From: Bacillota bacterium
GTDB lineage: Bacteria; Bacillota; Clostridia; Acetivibrionales; JAEZXR01
Length of the DNA stretch: 64,000 nucleotides
Assembly: GCA_023419605.1 (NCBI GenBank)
Contig: JAEZXR010000090.1
Location: forward strand, 1-64,000
Reading direction: 5' to 3'
Numbering within the stretch: the stretch's first letter is position 1; each line of letters starts with the position of its first letter. Shown here piece by piece: positions 18,080 through 27,412 of the stretch. The position numbers and the translations under genes are program-made. Below the pieces are notes generated by a model that ran no database searches, was not told the DNA's origin, and saw only the letters and a program-made list of their open reading frames with translations.

Positions 18080-18778
18080 ATGTTTAAAGTTATTAAAAAA
18101 ATAAATATTTGGGGTGATTCCATCCTAAAGGGTGTGATTTATGATGAAATCCGTAAAAAATATACCACCCTTAAGGAAAATAATGCATCTCTTATTTCTA
18201 AAGATACCGGCCTTGATATAAAAAACAATGCACGCTTCGGACTGACTGCACCCAAAGCAAGAAACCTTATGCTGGCTGCCCTTGAAAAAGGGGTTGATTG
18301 CGAAGCTGCCATTATTGAATTCGGGGGTAATGACTCCGACTTTAACTGGGCCGATGTGGCGCAGGAGCCGGACAAGGAACATATTCCCAATACGCCCCTT
18401 GACACGTTTCGCACCTGCATTACAGACATGGTCAATGCTTTGAGGAAACATAACATTGTTCCTGTCCTTGTTAACCTGCCCCCCATCGATGCGGAGAAGT
18501 ATTTTGCATGGATTACCCGAGATGGCCTTGACGGCAGCAGAATACTGCGGTGGCTCGGAGACGTTCAACGCATTTACCGTTACCACGAGTGCTATAGTCT
18601 TGCCATTACCAATCTTGCCAGAACGCTGAACTGTCATTTGATTGATGTACGGGAAGTCTTTCTGCTTGAAGTCAACTACAGCCGTTACCTGTGCCTGGAT
18701 GGAATCCATCCCAACAGCGAGGGACATAAGCTTATGAATAAAGTCTTTAGCGAATACGTAAGGTGTTATTGTACATAA
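18080..18778 (+). CDS. SGNH/GDSL-family hydrolase
   Basis: 232-residue cytoplasmic hydrolase, probably an esterase. Block I is WGDSI near the N-terminus (catalytic Ser), block III is EFGGNDSDF (Gly and Asn of the oxyanion hole) and block V is DGIHPNSEGH, with the catalytic Asp-x-x-His pair. No signal peptide. ATG 18080 is used because GAAGAGG lies at good spacing; a GTG three codons earlier is within the ribosome binding site. Substrate unknown; such enzymes often remove acetyl groups from sugars. It is followed by an EFR1 gene after a 90-base gap. Confidence 0.9.
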   Translation: MFKVIKKINIWGDSILKGVIYDEIRKKYTTLKENNASLISKDTGLDIKNNARFGLTAPKARNLMLAALEKGVDCEAAIIEFGGNDSDFNWADVAQEPDKEHIPNTPLDTFRTCITDMVNALRKHNIVPVLVNLPPIDAEKYFAWITRDGLDGSRILRWLGDVQRIYRYHECYSLAITNLARTLNCHLIDVREVFLLEVNYSRYLCLDGIHPNSEGHKLMNKVFSEYVRCYCT

Positions 18779-18869
18779 AATCAGGGTGTAAAAGGCCTTC
18801 ACCGCGTATCCCCTGTGAAAATTTCGCTGCTGCTTACATTATAAAAACATTTGAAGGAGTCTTTACCTG

Positions 18870-19712
18870 ATGAAAACACAGATTTTTTATTTTTCCGGTA
18901 CGGGGAATTCACTTTATATTGCACGCGAATTACAGAGAAAACTTCCGGATTCAACTGTAGTTCCTATCATTGACGCATTGAATACAGATAAAATCGAAGT
19001 TACCGGAGATGTTGTCGGGTTCGTATTTCCTATTCATGCATTTACACTGCCAATCCCGGTTAAAAAATTTCTAGAGCGGGTTCATTTGAATTCCGCCTCC
19101 TACATTTTTGCCATAGCCACACGCGGTGGTTCGCCTTGCCGGATATTTACGGATATTGATAAAATACTTAAGAAAAAAGGCAAGTCCCTTGATTCTCGTT
19201 TCTTTATCAATATGCCCAACAATTATATTCCTGTCTTGGAAGCCCCGACGCAGGCGGAAATCAAAAGACTTGAAGCTGAAGCGGAAAAAAAGCTGGAAAT
19301 AATTCAAGCTGCCATAGTTAACAGGAGAAAAGAGCAGGAAAAGGACCCAAACGGCTCCTTCTGGAAAGAGAATATCCTGTTCCCTGTTTTAACAGCTTTC
19401 TTCCATAAAACGGGCTATTTGAATACGGAAAGAAACTTTTATTCTGATTCGAATTGTTCCGGATGCGGACTATGCGCAAAAACATGCCTTTCAAATAAAA
19501 TAGAGATGAAAGACGGCGCACCTCACTGGCGAAAAGACACTGCATGCATATTTTGTCTGGCATGTATTCATTACTGTCCCTCTAAGGCAATCCAGCTTCG
19601 AAAGACAAAGACCCCTTCAAGAGGAAGATATCATCATGCTGAAGTTACTGCAAGGAATATCGCAGCACAAAAACAGGTTATCAGCACGGACACCTTAAAA
19701 GCCCAGTTTTGA
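18870..19712 (+). CDS. EFR1 family flavodoxin-ferredoxin protein
   Basis: 280-residue redox protein combining an N-terminal flavodoxin-like fold (IFYFSGTGNSLYIARELQ, the FMN phosphate loop) with two C-terminal [4Fe-4S] motifs (CSGCGLCAKTC and CIFCLACIHYC). This is the EFR1 architecture common in Clostridia. It presumably moves electrons between flavin and iron-sulfur centres. AAGGAG precedes ATG 18870. A strong hairpin follows the stop codon. Partner unknown; no reductase is adjacent. Confidence 0.92.
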   Translation: MKTQIFYFSGTGNSLYIARELQRKLPDSTVVPIIDALNTDKIEVTGDVVGFVFPIHAFTLPIPVKKFLERVHLNSASYIFAIATRGGSPCRIFTDIDKILKKKGKSLDSRFFINMPNNYIPVLEAPTQAEIKRLEAEAEKKLEIIQAAIVNRRKEQEKDPNGSFWKENILFPVLTAFFHKTGYLNTERNFYSDSNCSGCGLCAKTCLSNKIEMKDGAPHWRKDTACIFCLACIHYCPSKAIQLRKTKTPSRGRYHHAEVTARNIAAQKQVISTDTLKAQF

Positions 19713-19749
19713 AAACCTCCTCTTCGCCGTCCCATTGGCGCTATATTTC

Positions 19750-19776
19750 GAGGGGAGACGCAATACGTCTCCCCTC
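19750..19776. terminator. Hairpin terminator after the EFR1 gene
   Basis: GAGGGGAGACG pairs perfectly with CGTCTCCCCTC around a five-base loop. The T-richness downstream is modest on the plus strand. Because the convergent beta-helix gene also ends nearby (19876), it could serve both strands. Confidence 0.7.
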
Positions 19777-19875
19777 TTACTTGCTGCTTATTTGGATAAT
19801 ATCAGGTAATTTACCTCAATTTACGGTTATATACTGCCTATGCCTTATCCAGTGTTACGAATTATGAATAGCAGA

Positions 19876-22800
19876 CTACCTGCCAAACACCTCGAATTCC
19901 CATAAGGAATAGCCCCATGTTGTAGTCCTTGCTGTGCCGTACATTCTCACATACCTTCCGGTTACAGGTGTAGTAAAGGTTATACTCTCCACTCCTCCTG
20001 CCGCGCCCGTCTTTACATGCGCGTCCGTCCATGCTGCATTATCCGTTGATACCTGTATCTTGTAGTCCTTCGCGGCGGCTGTCTCCCAGGTAAGTTTGAC
20101 GCCCGTTACAACATAGTTTGAGCCAAGGTCTACGGTGATCCACTGCGGGTCACTCCACTCCGACTCCCAACGGGTATTCGTCCTGCCGTCAAAGGCAAGG
20201 CCTGCATTGCCTGAAGAAGCTGCCGCCGGCTTATTTAGCGCTAAATCATTTGCATATACACTATTAATGGTGATTGTAGAAGTTGCTACGCTCGAATCCT
20301 TCATACCAGGCTTATAGGCGATGGCCTTCACTGTTGCAGTGGCAGATACGGTGAAAGGACCTGCATATATTGTTCCTGTAGTAGCCGTTGGAGTGGAACC
20401 GTCTGTTGTATATCTTACGGCAGACCCTGGAGTTATGCCGGTGATGGTTACGGTTTGTGCGGTTCCATATACGCCGGTTTTTGGAGTTATATACGGCTGC
20501 TCTACATTATTGCTGAATTCCGCCACAGTCTGCCGCATACTGCCCGCTTTTGCAGTATCCCCCGTATTGTTGACGACATGGGTAATTTCACCATACCCTG
20601 CCAGGTATACAGAGCATGCATGATAGACTCTCACGCCGGATTTGGCTGGAACCTTAATGGCGCTATTCAGCTTTACATCCGCATCCCTGAAATAGGAATA
20701 GACTCCAAGTCCCAAAGCCTCATGCGTGGTCACTGTATCTGCCACTTTGTAGGAAGCATACCCATTCTCACTGCCTGCCATCCACCCGGATTGACCTGGA
20801 ACATCATACGGAATTTCACTTTGATAGAAGTATACGCGTCCGCCATCTCCGTTCCACAAGGTCTGATACTCATGGAAATGCTCAACAAACAGGCCGTACG
20901 CCGTCACATTGTTCCCGTTTACAATAACACCGTTCCTTGTGGTATTCACTGTCCACCCTACTCCTGCACCGTGGTCTGCTCGCCATACCCAGAAATGGTC
21001 GATGATAACATTATTGCTATTTATCCTAACACATACGTCAGCTTTTCCAACAGCAGCTCCTCCTACTCTGAAAAATAGGTCGCTAAGAGTTGTTGGATTC
21101 GCTGCATGGCTTGCTGTACTGCCTGCCGGCCCAACTTCCAATAACACCGGTGAATTGACCTCTCCAGCATCAAAAAGGATTCCTGCAACTTTTACACCGT
21201 CCACATCGGCAACCGTCATGGCAGCCGTCCCATTATCCGGTATTAAGGTTGCAAGTCCAAGGCCCAGCAGAACCGTATCGGCACGTGTCACGTTAAGCGG
21301 TGCACTTAGATGATATATGCCGGGAGTAAATAAAATATTCTTTCCATCACCGAGGGCCTGATTCAAGCTTGCAGCGGTAGAAGTTTCAGGGTGTGCGACT
21401 ACAAAGTCACCAAGGGCCAATGATGTTCCCGGACCCATTCCGTTTTCCCAGGTAATTCCCTGGACGTTGGTCCTTACAGCAGGTACAAAAACGTTATAGT
21501 TCCCGGCGCTGTCAAGATAGAGGAACGGCTTTTCACGGATCACCGGCGTTTGACTGACAACGGTATAGGCCGGACTGGGCCAAGCTTCTGCCGGAACGTT
21601 TACATCTCCAACAAAGACCATGTTCCAGTTTGAACCACTCCAGGAGCCCAGTTGAGTATTTCTGGTCAAATACTGCTGCTGCGATCCGGAGGAAAGGTTG
21701 TTATCGATCTTGGAATCGGCGATAAAGCCGCCGCTGGACCAGCTTTTGTCATAGTTGGACCCCGGGTCCCACAGTGTCATATTTCCCTTTATGTGCACGC
21801 GCCGCATGGGAGCTGCCTGTGACGCTGCCCATGTTTCGGTACCCGAAGGCGCCACCGTACTTGCGGAGTATGTCGGAACATCGGCAAGGTTTTCAACCGA
21901 ACGCCAGAAATTACAGGTGGCATTGCCATCCATCCAATTGGCTTCGCAGCGTACCGACCCCGTTACCGTGACATCATCAGGCCTTTGTCCCAAACCGTAT
22001 ACGGAAGTGTAGAAGCCGACAGCAAGATTAACATTGTACGAACCCGGTTTGAAAAAAAGTGCATACCGCTCGGGACCGAATTGGTTCGATTCCATTTGCG
22101 AAAATATGCTGTCAACCGCACTCTGGATGCTGGAACTTGACATGGACGGATCGAATATTTTAACATTGGGGCCAAAGTCCAGCGTTGTGGTGGCAGATAC
22201 TGCTGGCGACAATGCCGATTCTCCGTTTCCATTCACTGCTGAAACCTTATAATAATATGCAGCAGTATCCAAACCTGTATCCGTGTAACCGGTTGATGCT
22301 ACAGGGACACTGTTGACCTTTACGTATGTTCCGGAACCGGCAAAGGAACGGTATAGGTTATAGCCCGTTGTACCTGACACTGCATTCCAGCTTAAGCTGA
22401 CCGAATTTGTCGTTACGGAATTCGCCTTAAGTCCGGCAGGTGTTGCCGGGATTGAACTGCCGCCGGATAAGGTAATAACCGAAGCAGCCACATCCGAATC
22501 CGTCATTCCTGGTGCGTAGGCTATAGCTTTTACCGTTGTGGTGGACGATACGGTAAAGGGCTCCGTATATATTATTCCTGTGGCAGCTGTCGGAGTGGAA
22601 CCGTCTATTGTATACCTTATGGCGGAACCTGTGGTTGCATCGGTTATGGTTACTGTCTGTGCCGATGTATAGGTCCCGGTTGCCGGTGTTATGACAGGTG
22701 TTGCTGTTTTAGCGACAGGTGAAGTATCACCATATACCTCGAACTCATAGATTGAATATCCATATCCTGTGGTCCTTGTTGCACCATACATTCTTACATA

Positions 22801-23205
22801 TCTCCCGGTTTTGGCGGCAAAGGCCGCGTCCAGTGTTGCGCCGGATGCTCCGCCTGCTACGGTATAAGCATCCGTCCAGGTTGAATTATCCTCTGATACC
22901 TGTATCTTGTAGTCTTTCCCTGCGGCTCTCTCCCAGACGACCTTAACGCCTGTTACGCTGTAACTTGAACCAAGGTCTACACAAATCCACTGCGGGTCAC
23001 TGTAGTCTGATTCCCAGCGGGTACCTGCATTGCCGTCAAATGCTTTTGCCGGCGTACTTCCGGCGTTGCGGGATGAAGATGCCGCAGCAGTCTTGTTCAA
23101 GGCTATATTCGCAGCAGCATGGGAAACAGCAGGCCTCATCGTGAATAGACCCAAAACAAGGGCTAATGTGAGAATTACCGGTAAAATCCTTTTACTTTTC
23201 AACAT
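19876..23205 (-). CDS. Secreted multidomain beta-helix protein with paired discoidin domains
   Basis: 1109 residues. A signal peptide (ending around SHAAA) is followed by: discoidin/F5-8C domain (about 35-160, LNKTAAASSS...FEVYGD); chitobiase C-terminal-like beta-sandwich (about 168-245, TPVITPATGTY...IRYTIDGSTPT); fibronectin III (about 253-340, SLSWNAVSGTTGYNLYR); a large right-handed beta-helix resembling the GH55/pectate-lyase-like superfamily (about 345-925, FFKPGSYNVN, GGFIADSKIDN, GDGKNILFTPGIY); then a second chitobiase-like sandwich (VRYTTDGSTPT) and a second discoidin domain to the C-terminus. The outer domains are mirror copies. Likely an exported polysaccharide-active enzyme; catalytic class not assignable. 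Base composition is visibly more GC-rich than its neighbours. AGGAGG precedes ATG 23205. No sorting or anchoring motif. Confidence 0.85.
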   Translation of the reverse strand: MLKSKRILPVILTLALVLGLFTMRPAVSHAAANIALNKTAAASSSRNAGSTPAKAFDGNAGTRWESDYSDPQWICVDLGSSYSVTGVKVVWERAAGKDYKIQVSEDNSTWTDAYTVAGGASGATLDAAFAAKTGRYVRMYGATRTTGYGYSIYEFEVYGDTSPVAKTATPVITPATGTYTSAQTVTITDATTGSAIRYTIDGSTPTAATGIIYTEPFTVSSTTTVKAIAYAPGMTDSDVAASVITLSGGSSIPATPAGLKANSVTTNSVSLSWNAVSGTTGYNLYRSFAGSGTYVKVNSVPVASTGYTDTGLDTAAYYYKVSAVNGNGESALSPAVSATTTLDFGPNVKIFDPSMSSSSIQSAVDSIFSQMESNQFGPERYALFFKPGSYNVNLAVGFYTSVYGLGQRPDDVTVTGSVRCEANWMDGNATCNFWRSVENLADVPTYSASTVAPSGTETWAASQAAPMRRVHIKGNMTLWDPGSNYDKSWSSGGFIADSKIDNNLSSGSQQQYLTRNTQLGSWSGSNWNMVFVGDVNVPAEAWPSPAYTVVSQTPVIREKPFLYLDSAGNYNVFVPAVRTNVQGITWENGMGPGTSLALGDFVVAHPETSTAASLNQALGDGKNILFTPGIYHLSAPLNVTRADTVLLGLGLATLIPDNGTAAMTVADVDGVKVAGILFDAGEVNSPVLLEVGPAGSTASHAANPTTLSDLFFRVGGAAVGKADVCVRINSNNVIIDHFWVWRADHGAGVGWTVNTTRNGVIVNGNNVTAYGLFVEHFHEYQTLWNGDGGRVYFYQSEIPYDVPGQSGWMAGSENGYASYKVADTVTTHEALGLGVYSYFRDADVKLNSAIKVPAKSGVRVYHACSVYLAGYGEITHVVNNTGDTAKAGSMRQTVAEFSNNVEQPYITPKTGVYGTAQTVTITGITPGSAVRYTTDGSTPTATTGTIYAGPFTVSATATVKAIAYKPGMKDSSVATSTITINSVYANDLALNKPAAASSGNAGLAFDGRTNTRWESEWSDPQWITVDLGSNYVVTGVKLTWETAAAKDYKIQVSTDNAAWTDAHVKTGAAGGVESITFTTPVTGRYVRMYGTARTTTWGYSLWEFEVFGR

Positions 23206-23842
23206 TCTCTCTACCTCCTAATCCTTCGACTTTGTTCATAACTACATACCTTTACCCGTAGGGTGAAACCTCCTTTCTCCGATAGCATAGAAACCCGATT
23301 TATTTAAAGTTATGTAGTTCCGCTTTAATTTTGAAATATATATGCAGTCGTCTGTTCGTATTAGGAAACGTCAAGGTATTTTAGAAATGTTCATAGGTTT
23401 GTCTCAAAAAGAGACTTTAAGTTATAGTATGAATTGCGTGCATCTATTGTGAGATTATTATATATTCCCCCCGTTTCTATTTACACCCAAAAATTAACAA
23501 AATGGTTTAAAATCTATAAAACTTTTATAATTTATATTTTTTTAAACATCGACGGGAGGTAAATCGAAAAAAAGAACGGTTGAACTTTATCAGCTTGCTT
23601 TTTGGCAATAAATCTTAATTAATCAGGTATAATCGGTTTCGAAAGAGTATCAGCTGTTATAACTATATGTGCAGTTGCACATGTTCCCCCGCTGCCAGTG
23701 AGGGGTAGGATGAGTGTCTGCGATGATGAATTTATGTTTAAAAGGGCACCTGGCTTGAATTAAGGATTTTACCTTCATCCCTCTGGTTTACCATGTCCTC
23801 CGTTGAATATATGAATTCGCCCGGTACAGAATAAGAATAGAC
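23206..23842. other. Long intergenic region upstream of the beta-helix gene
   Basis: About 637 bases. It holds the leader of the beta-helix gene (with a further GGAGG at 23269-23273), a small GTCTC-AAAAA-GAGAC hairpin at 23401-23415, AT-rich tracts (23480-23560) and a CCCC...GGGG pairing near 23686-23705. A GAATAAG/CTTATTC pairing overlaps the stop codon of the response regulator gene (23829-23848). No known riboswitch consensus or credible ORF was recognised. Confidence 0.5.
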
Positions 23843-25492
23843 TTATTCCGCTTTATTGGGTCCGCTTGTCAGACTTTCTCTGTAATCGGAAGGATTGACG
23901 CCTACGACTTTTTTAAAGGCAGCGCTGAAGTAATACGCATCCCGGTATCCAACTTTTTCAGCAATTTCATACACCCTTAAGTCTGAATTTTTCAATAACT
24001 CTTTTGCTTTGCTTATTCTAAGATCCGTAAGGTAGTCGATAAAGTTCCGGCCTATGTAATTATTGAACAGAATACTCAAATACCCCATGCTGATGTTAAA
24101 AGTCTTTGACAGGCTCGTAAGGCTTATATTTTCATAAAAGTTTACATCCACATACTCTTTCAGCTTATCCATAAGCGCTTTATTTCTATTATTCCGTTTC
24201 TTATTGATAAACTCGTTTATTTTATAGAAAAAGTCAAAAAACCATTCCTCCAGCTGTGCAATCCCCACAACCCCTCTAATATTGATATAAGGATTGAATT
24301 CACTACCAAATATTTCAGTAATATTATAACCCATCTCATTGATAGTCTTGTAGGTTAAAAGAAAAATGCTATTGACAACTGCATTCACGGAATCGATGCC
24401 CAGCATGGCACTTTTCAGATCGGTAATGATGTTTGCAATATCCTTTTTTATTTCCTCAAAGGCACCTACCTTCAAGTCCTCGTAAAGCTTGTTGTTCACC
24501 AGGGCATGAAGCTGCCGGCTGTAAATCTTGTTCTCAAAATTCATGTCATTAAAGGTATAGACGATGCCCCTTCCGTGTATAAAACTTAACATCGCCGCAG
24601 AAGAAGCTTCCTTATAAGATATGTACATATCCTTCGGGTTGAAATAGGTGTTGCCGATTCCGATGGTTATTCTCAGTCCTATCTCCTCATTGATTTTCCC
24701 TATCAGTCCCTCCAAAAAGGGGGTCATTACATCGAGGTCACTATAGCATACCACTACAATTTGATCGATCTTATAGTTGACGACATAGACAGTGGATTGA
24801 AAATCCGGGCAAATTTCCTTTTCTGCATCAAATTTTGAAAAGTATTTGTCAACCCAATTAAACAAGGACAGGTTAAAAATATATTTTTGTTCCTCATCCT
24901 CCGTCCGAATGATATCAACAAGGCTATCGATATTCATTACCACTACAAAATAAGGAATATTACTGATATGAGTAAGTTCCAGATATTTTAAATCATTTTC
25001 GATGTTTCCGATAAAGTTGTCATTGAGCAAGTCATTAAAAAGCTTGTCCCGAAGCTGCTTTTTGTTCTCCCGGAGCTGCTTTCTCAGATTATCGATTTCG
25101 ACATTTTGGAGTCTTTCCCTTATTATTTCTTCCTTAATTCGGTTCACGGTTTCTAAAAGGTTTTTTGATATAAAGGGCTTTAAAATATAATCATCTACAT
25201 TCAATTTAATCGATTCCTTGGCATATTCAAATTCAGCATGGCCTGAAATGACAATGGACCGAACCCTTTTATCCACGTTTTTAAGCTCACGGATCAGCTC
25301 AATTCCATCCATCTTCGGCATTTGTATATCTGTTATTACGATATCCATCTCATGGCTTTTAATGATTTCAAGGGCCTGGAGACCGTCACAGGCCTCATAG
25401 ATCTCCTCAAACCCATTATCCCGCCAATTGACATTGTTGAGTATCTTGTTCCTTATCATATCCTCATCTTCTACTACCAATAATCTAAACAT
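23843..25492 (-). CDS. YesN-type response regulator (receiver + AraC DNA-binding)
   Basis: 549 residues. The N-terminal receiver has E8/D9 acidic residues, phospho-acceptor D55 (DIVITDIQMPKMDG) and Lys in DYILKPF. A middle region contains a coiled segment and a degenerate GGDEF-like linker domain common in this family. Two AraC helix-turn-helix motifs are at the C-terminus (ISLTSLSKTFNISMGYLSIL and VYEIAEKVGYRDAYYFSAAF). ATG 25492 has GAGGAG upstream. It ends a three-gene signalling unit (binding-protein-like sensor, kinase, regulator) and is predicted to control the RbsABC-like transporter that precedes it. Confidence 0.93.
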   Translation of the reverse strand: MFRLLVVEDEDMIRNKILNNVNWRDNGFEEIYEACDGLQALEIIKSHEMDIVITDIQMPKMDGIELIRELKNVDKRVRSIVISGHAEFEYAKESIKLNVDDYILKPFISKNLLETVNRIKEEIIRERLQNVEIDNLRKQLRENKKQLRDKLFNDLLNDNFIGNIENDLKYLELTHISNIPYFVVVMNIDSLVDIIRTEDEEQKYIFNLSLFNWVDKYFSKFDAEKEICPDFQSTVYVVNYKIDQIVVVCYSDLDVMTPFLEGLIGKINEEIGLRITIGIGNTYFNPKDMYISYKEASSAAMLSFIHGRGIVYTFNDMNFENKIYSRQLHALVNNKLYEDLKVGAFEEIKKDIANIITDLKSAMLGIDSVNAVVNSIFLLTYKTINEMGYNITEIFGSEFNPYINIRGVVGIAQLEEWFFDFFYKINEFINKKRNNRNKALMDKLKEYVDVNFYENISLTSLSKTFNISMGYLSILFNNYIGRNFIDYLTDLRISKAKELLKNSDLRVYEIAEKVGYRDAYYFSAAFKKVVGVNPSDYRESLTSGPNKAE

Positions 25493-25630
25493 GCTTATCC
25501 ACTCCTCAATAGACTCACGAATATTCTTTCCTATATAGTAGAATTCTCAACTGCCGATTTGCAGGTGAGCAGCCGAAGGTTTTGGGATACCACCCGCCAA
25601 ACCCGTAAGTTTTACTCCAAACCATGGACC

Positions 25631-27391
25631 TTAGTCGATTAACGGAATATTGATTACTGCTCTCGTGCCAACGGAACTCTTACTCACATACCATAGCCCG
25701 TAGTCATTTCCAAAATTTAGTTTTATTCGCTCATTGACATTTCTAATACCAAAATACTCATTTTCATCTTTAATAAGCTCTTCATGGGCCAGAACGCTGT
25801 TGATGTGTTCCAGAACCTCCTCTTTCATGCCTGCACCGTTATCGATAACCTCGAAAAGGATTTGCTCCTGCCGGACATAGCCTTTAATGATAATCAAGCC
25901 TTTTTTGTCCATTCCCCGAACGCCGTGGTAGATGGCATTCTCTACCAGGGGCTGCAGTATCAGCTTAATGGTCTTATACTTATAAATATCATCTTCCAGT
26001 TCAAAGAGATAATCAAATTTATTGGAAAACCTGAACTGCTGTATCAGCAGATAGGACCTGACATGGTCAATTTCTTCCCGGACCGGAACAACTTCCTTGC
26101 CATGGCTTAAGCTGGTTCTGAAAAACCTGCCCAGTGACTCAACCAGATTCATGGCATCCTCATTTCTATTCTGCTCCAAAAGACCGATGATCGAGTCGAG
26201 GGTATTGTAGACGAAATGCGGCTTGATCAACTCCTGCATCGCTTTCATTTCCATCTTCCTGATTTTTAACTGGTCATCCACGATTTTGTCCATGAGCTCT
26301 CTTATCTTATTCATCATTTTATTAAAGCTGTTAGCCAATTGACCGATTTCATCCCGGGTTTTAATGTTTGCGTTAATTGTCAAATCATTTTCCGACGCCC
26401 GTTTCATTAAGCTTCTCAATTCCCTTATAGGGTTGGTCAGGAGGGTCGTCAAATACAGCGTAAGCAGTAAAACAATAAAAATAATCGATATTATAACCAA
26501 TAAACTTATTTTACTGACTTTGCTTATGTCCTTAATCATTTCTGCTTCCGGTGAAACCCCTATGATTTTCCAGCCGGTGATTTGCGATGTTTTAAAGGTA
26601 ATAATATAATTTGTTCCGTTTATTTTATCCCTAAAGCTTCCGCTTTCATCGTTTATCAGTTTCGGGTTTTTAACAACGACCTTGGTAGCCCTCAGATTAT
26701 TGGCATCTACAGGCAGATAAATTACATCGCCGTTTTTCTCGGCAAGGTAGACATAGCCCTTTTCGCCGAGTTTAATATCGTTGCAAATTTTATTTAAAAA
26801 TCCCACATCAATATCGATGCACATAATGCCCTGCCCACCAAGGGCGCTGGCATTAACCGTCTTACCGATTGTGAAAATGTTTCTGTTCAGAGCATCCACA
26901 TACGGTGGACAAATGGAAACCCCCTCCGTAGCTTTTTTGATCAAGGGGCCATATAGCGGTTCCAGGCTGATGTCCGTCCAAAAGCTCCCATAGCAGCTTA
27001 TGGTTTGTCCTGCATGCGAAATAACCCTTATGTCCGCCAGGTCGCTTTTCATCCTTTTTAAGCTGTTGAAGTTCTCCCATATTCGAACGGTGTACTTCCT
27101 GTTGCCGTCTATATCCCCTGCTTCATTTAATTTCAGATATTGCAGTATGTAGTAATCGTTTCTTAATTGAAGGATATTTATAATGTCACTGATGTAGGTT
27201 TCGATATTTTTATTGATTCTCTCAATTACTTCAAAGGAATAGGTTGTAGTGTTTTTTTGGAGGTTTTCAAGATAGTACCGGTAAGAAAAAAAACCAAAAA
27301 TGAGTACAGGAAACAATCCCAGCATTAAAAAGCATGCTGTCAGCTTTGATTTTATACTATAGAAATTCAGTCCCCTCAACAAACGATTCAT
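25631..27391 (-). CDS. YesM-type sensor histidine kinase
   Basis: 586 residues: membrane helix (about 17-37), extracytoplasmic Cache-like sensor, second helix (about 295-318), HAMP linker (TNPIRELRSLMKRASENDLT), His_kinase domain with phospho-acceptor in IKPHFVYNTLDSI, and an ATPase domain (LVENAIYHGV, VIDNGAGM, GIRNVNERI). The usual family motif is NPHFLYN; here it is KPHFVYN, a mild variant with the His kept. It begins 21 bases after the binding-protein-like gene. Partner regulator is the next gene on the strand. The ribosome binding site (GGGTGG) is weak, so coupling to the upstream gene is likely. Confidence 0.92.
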   Translation of the reverse strand: MNRLLRGLNFYSIKSKLTACFLMLGLFPVLIFGFFSYRYYLENLQKNTTTYSFEVIERINKNIETYISDIINILQLRNDYYILQYLKLNEAGDIDGNRKYTVRIWENFNSLKRMKSDLADIRVISHAGQTISCYGSFWTDISLEPLYGPLIKKATEGVSICPPYVDALNRNIFTIGKTVNASALGGQGIMCIDIDVGFLNKICNDIKLGEKGYVYLAEKNGDVIYLPVDANNLRATKVVVKNPKLINDESGSFRDKINGTNYIITFKTSQITGWKIIGVSPEAEMIKDISKVSKISLLVIISIIFIVLLLTLYLTTLLTNPIRELRSLMKRASENDLTINANIKTRDEIGQLANSFNKMMNKIRELMDKIVDDQLKIRKMEMKAMQELIKPHFVYNTLDSIIGLLEQNRNEDAMNLVESLGRFFRTSLSHGKEVVPVREEIDHVRSYLLIQQFRFSNKFDYLFELEDDIYKYKTIKLILQPLVENAIYHGVRGMDKKGLIIIKGYVRQEQILFEVIDNGAGMKEEVLEHINSVLAHEELIKDENEYFGIRNVNERIKLNFGNDYGLWYVSKSSVGTRAVINIPLID

Positions 27392-27412
27392 AATCCACCC
27401 GAAGATTAACTT

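Noticed and set aside
23206..23842. Possible riboswitch in the leader of the beta-helix gene
   Set aside because: I compared by eye with c-di-GMP, cobalamin and T-box patterns and found no consensus. Only small hairpins were seen.
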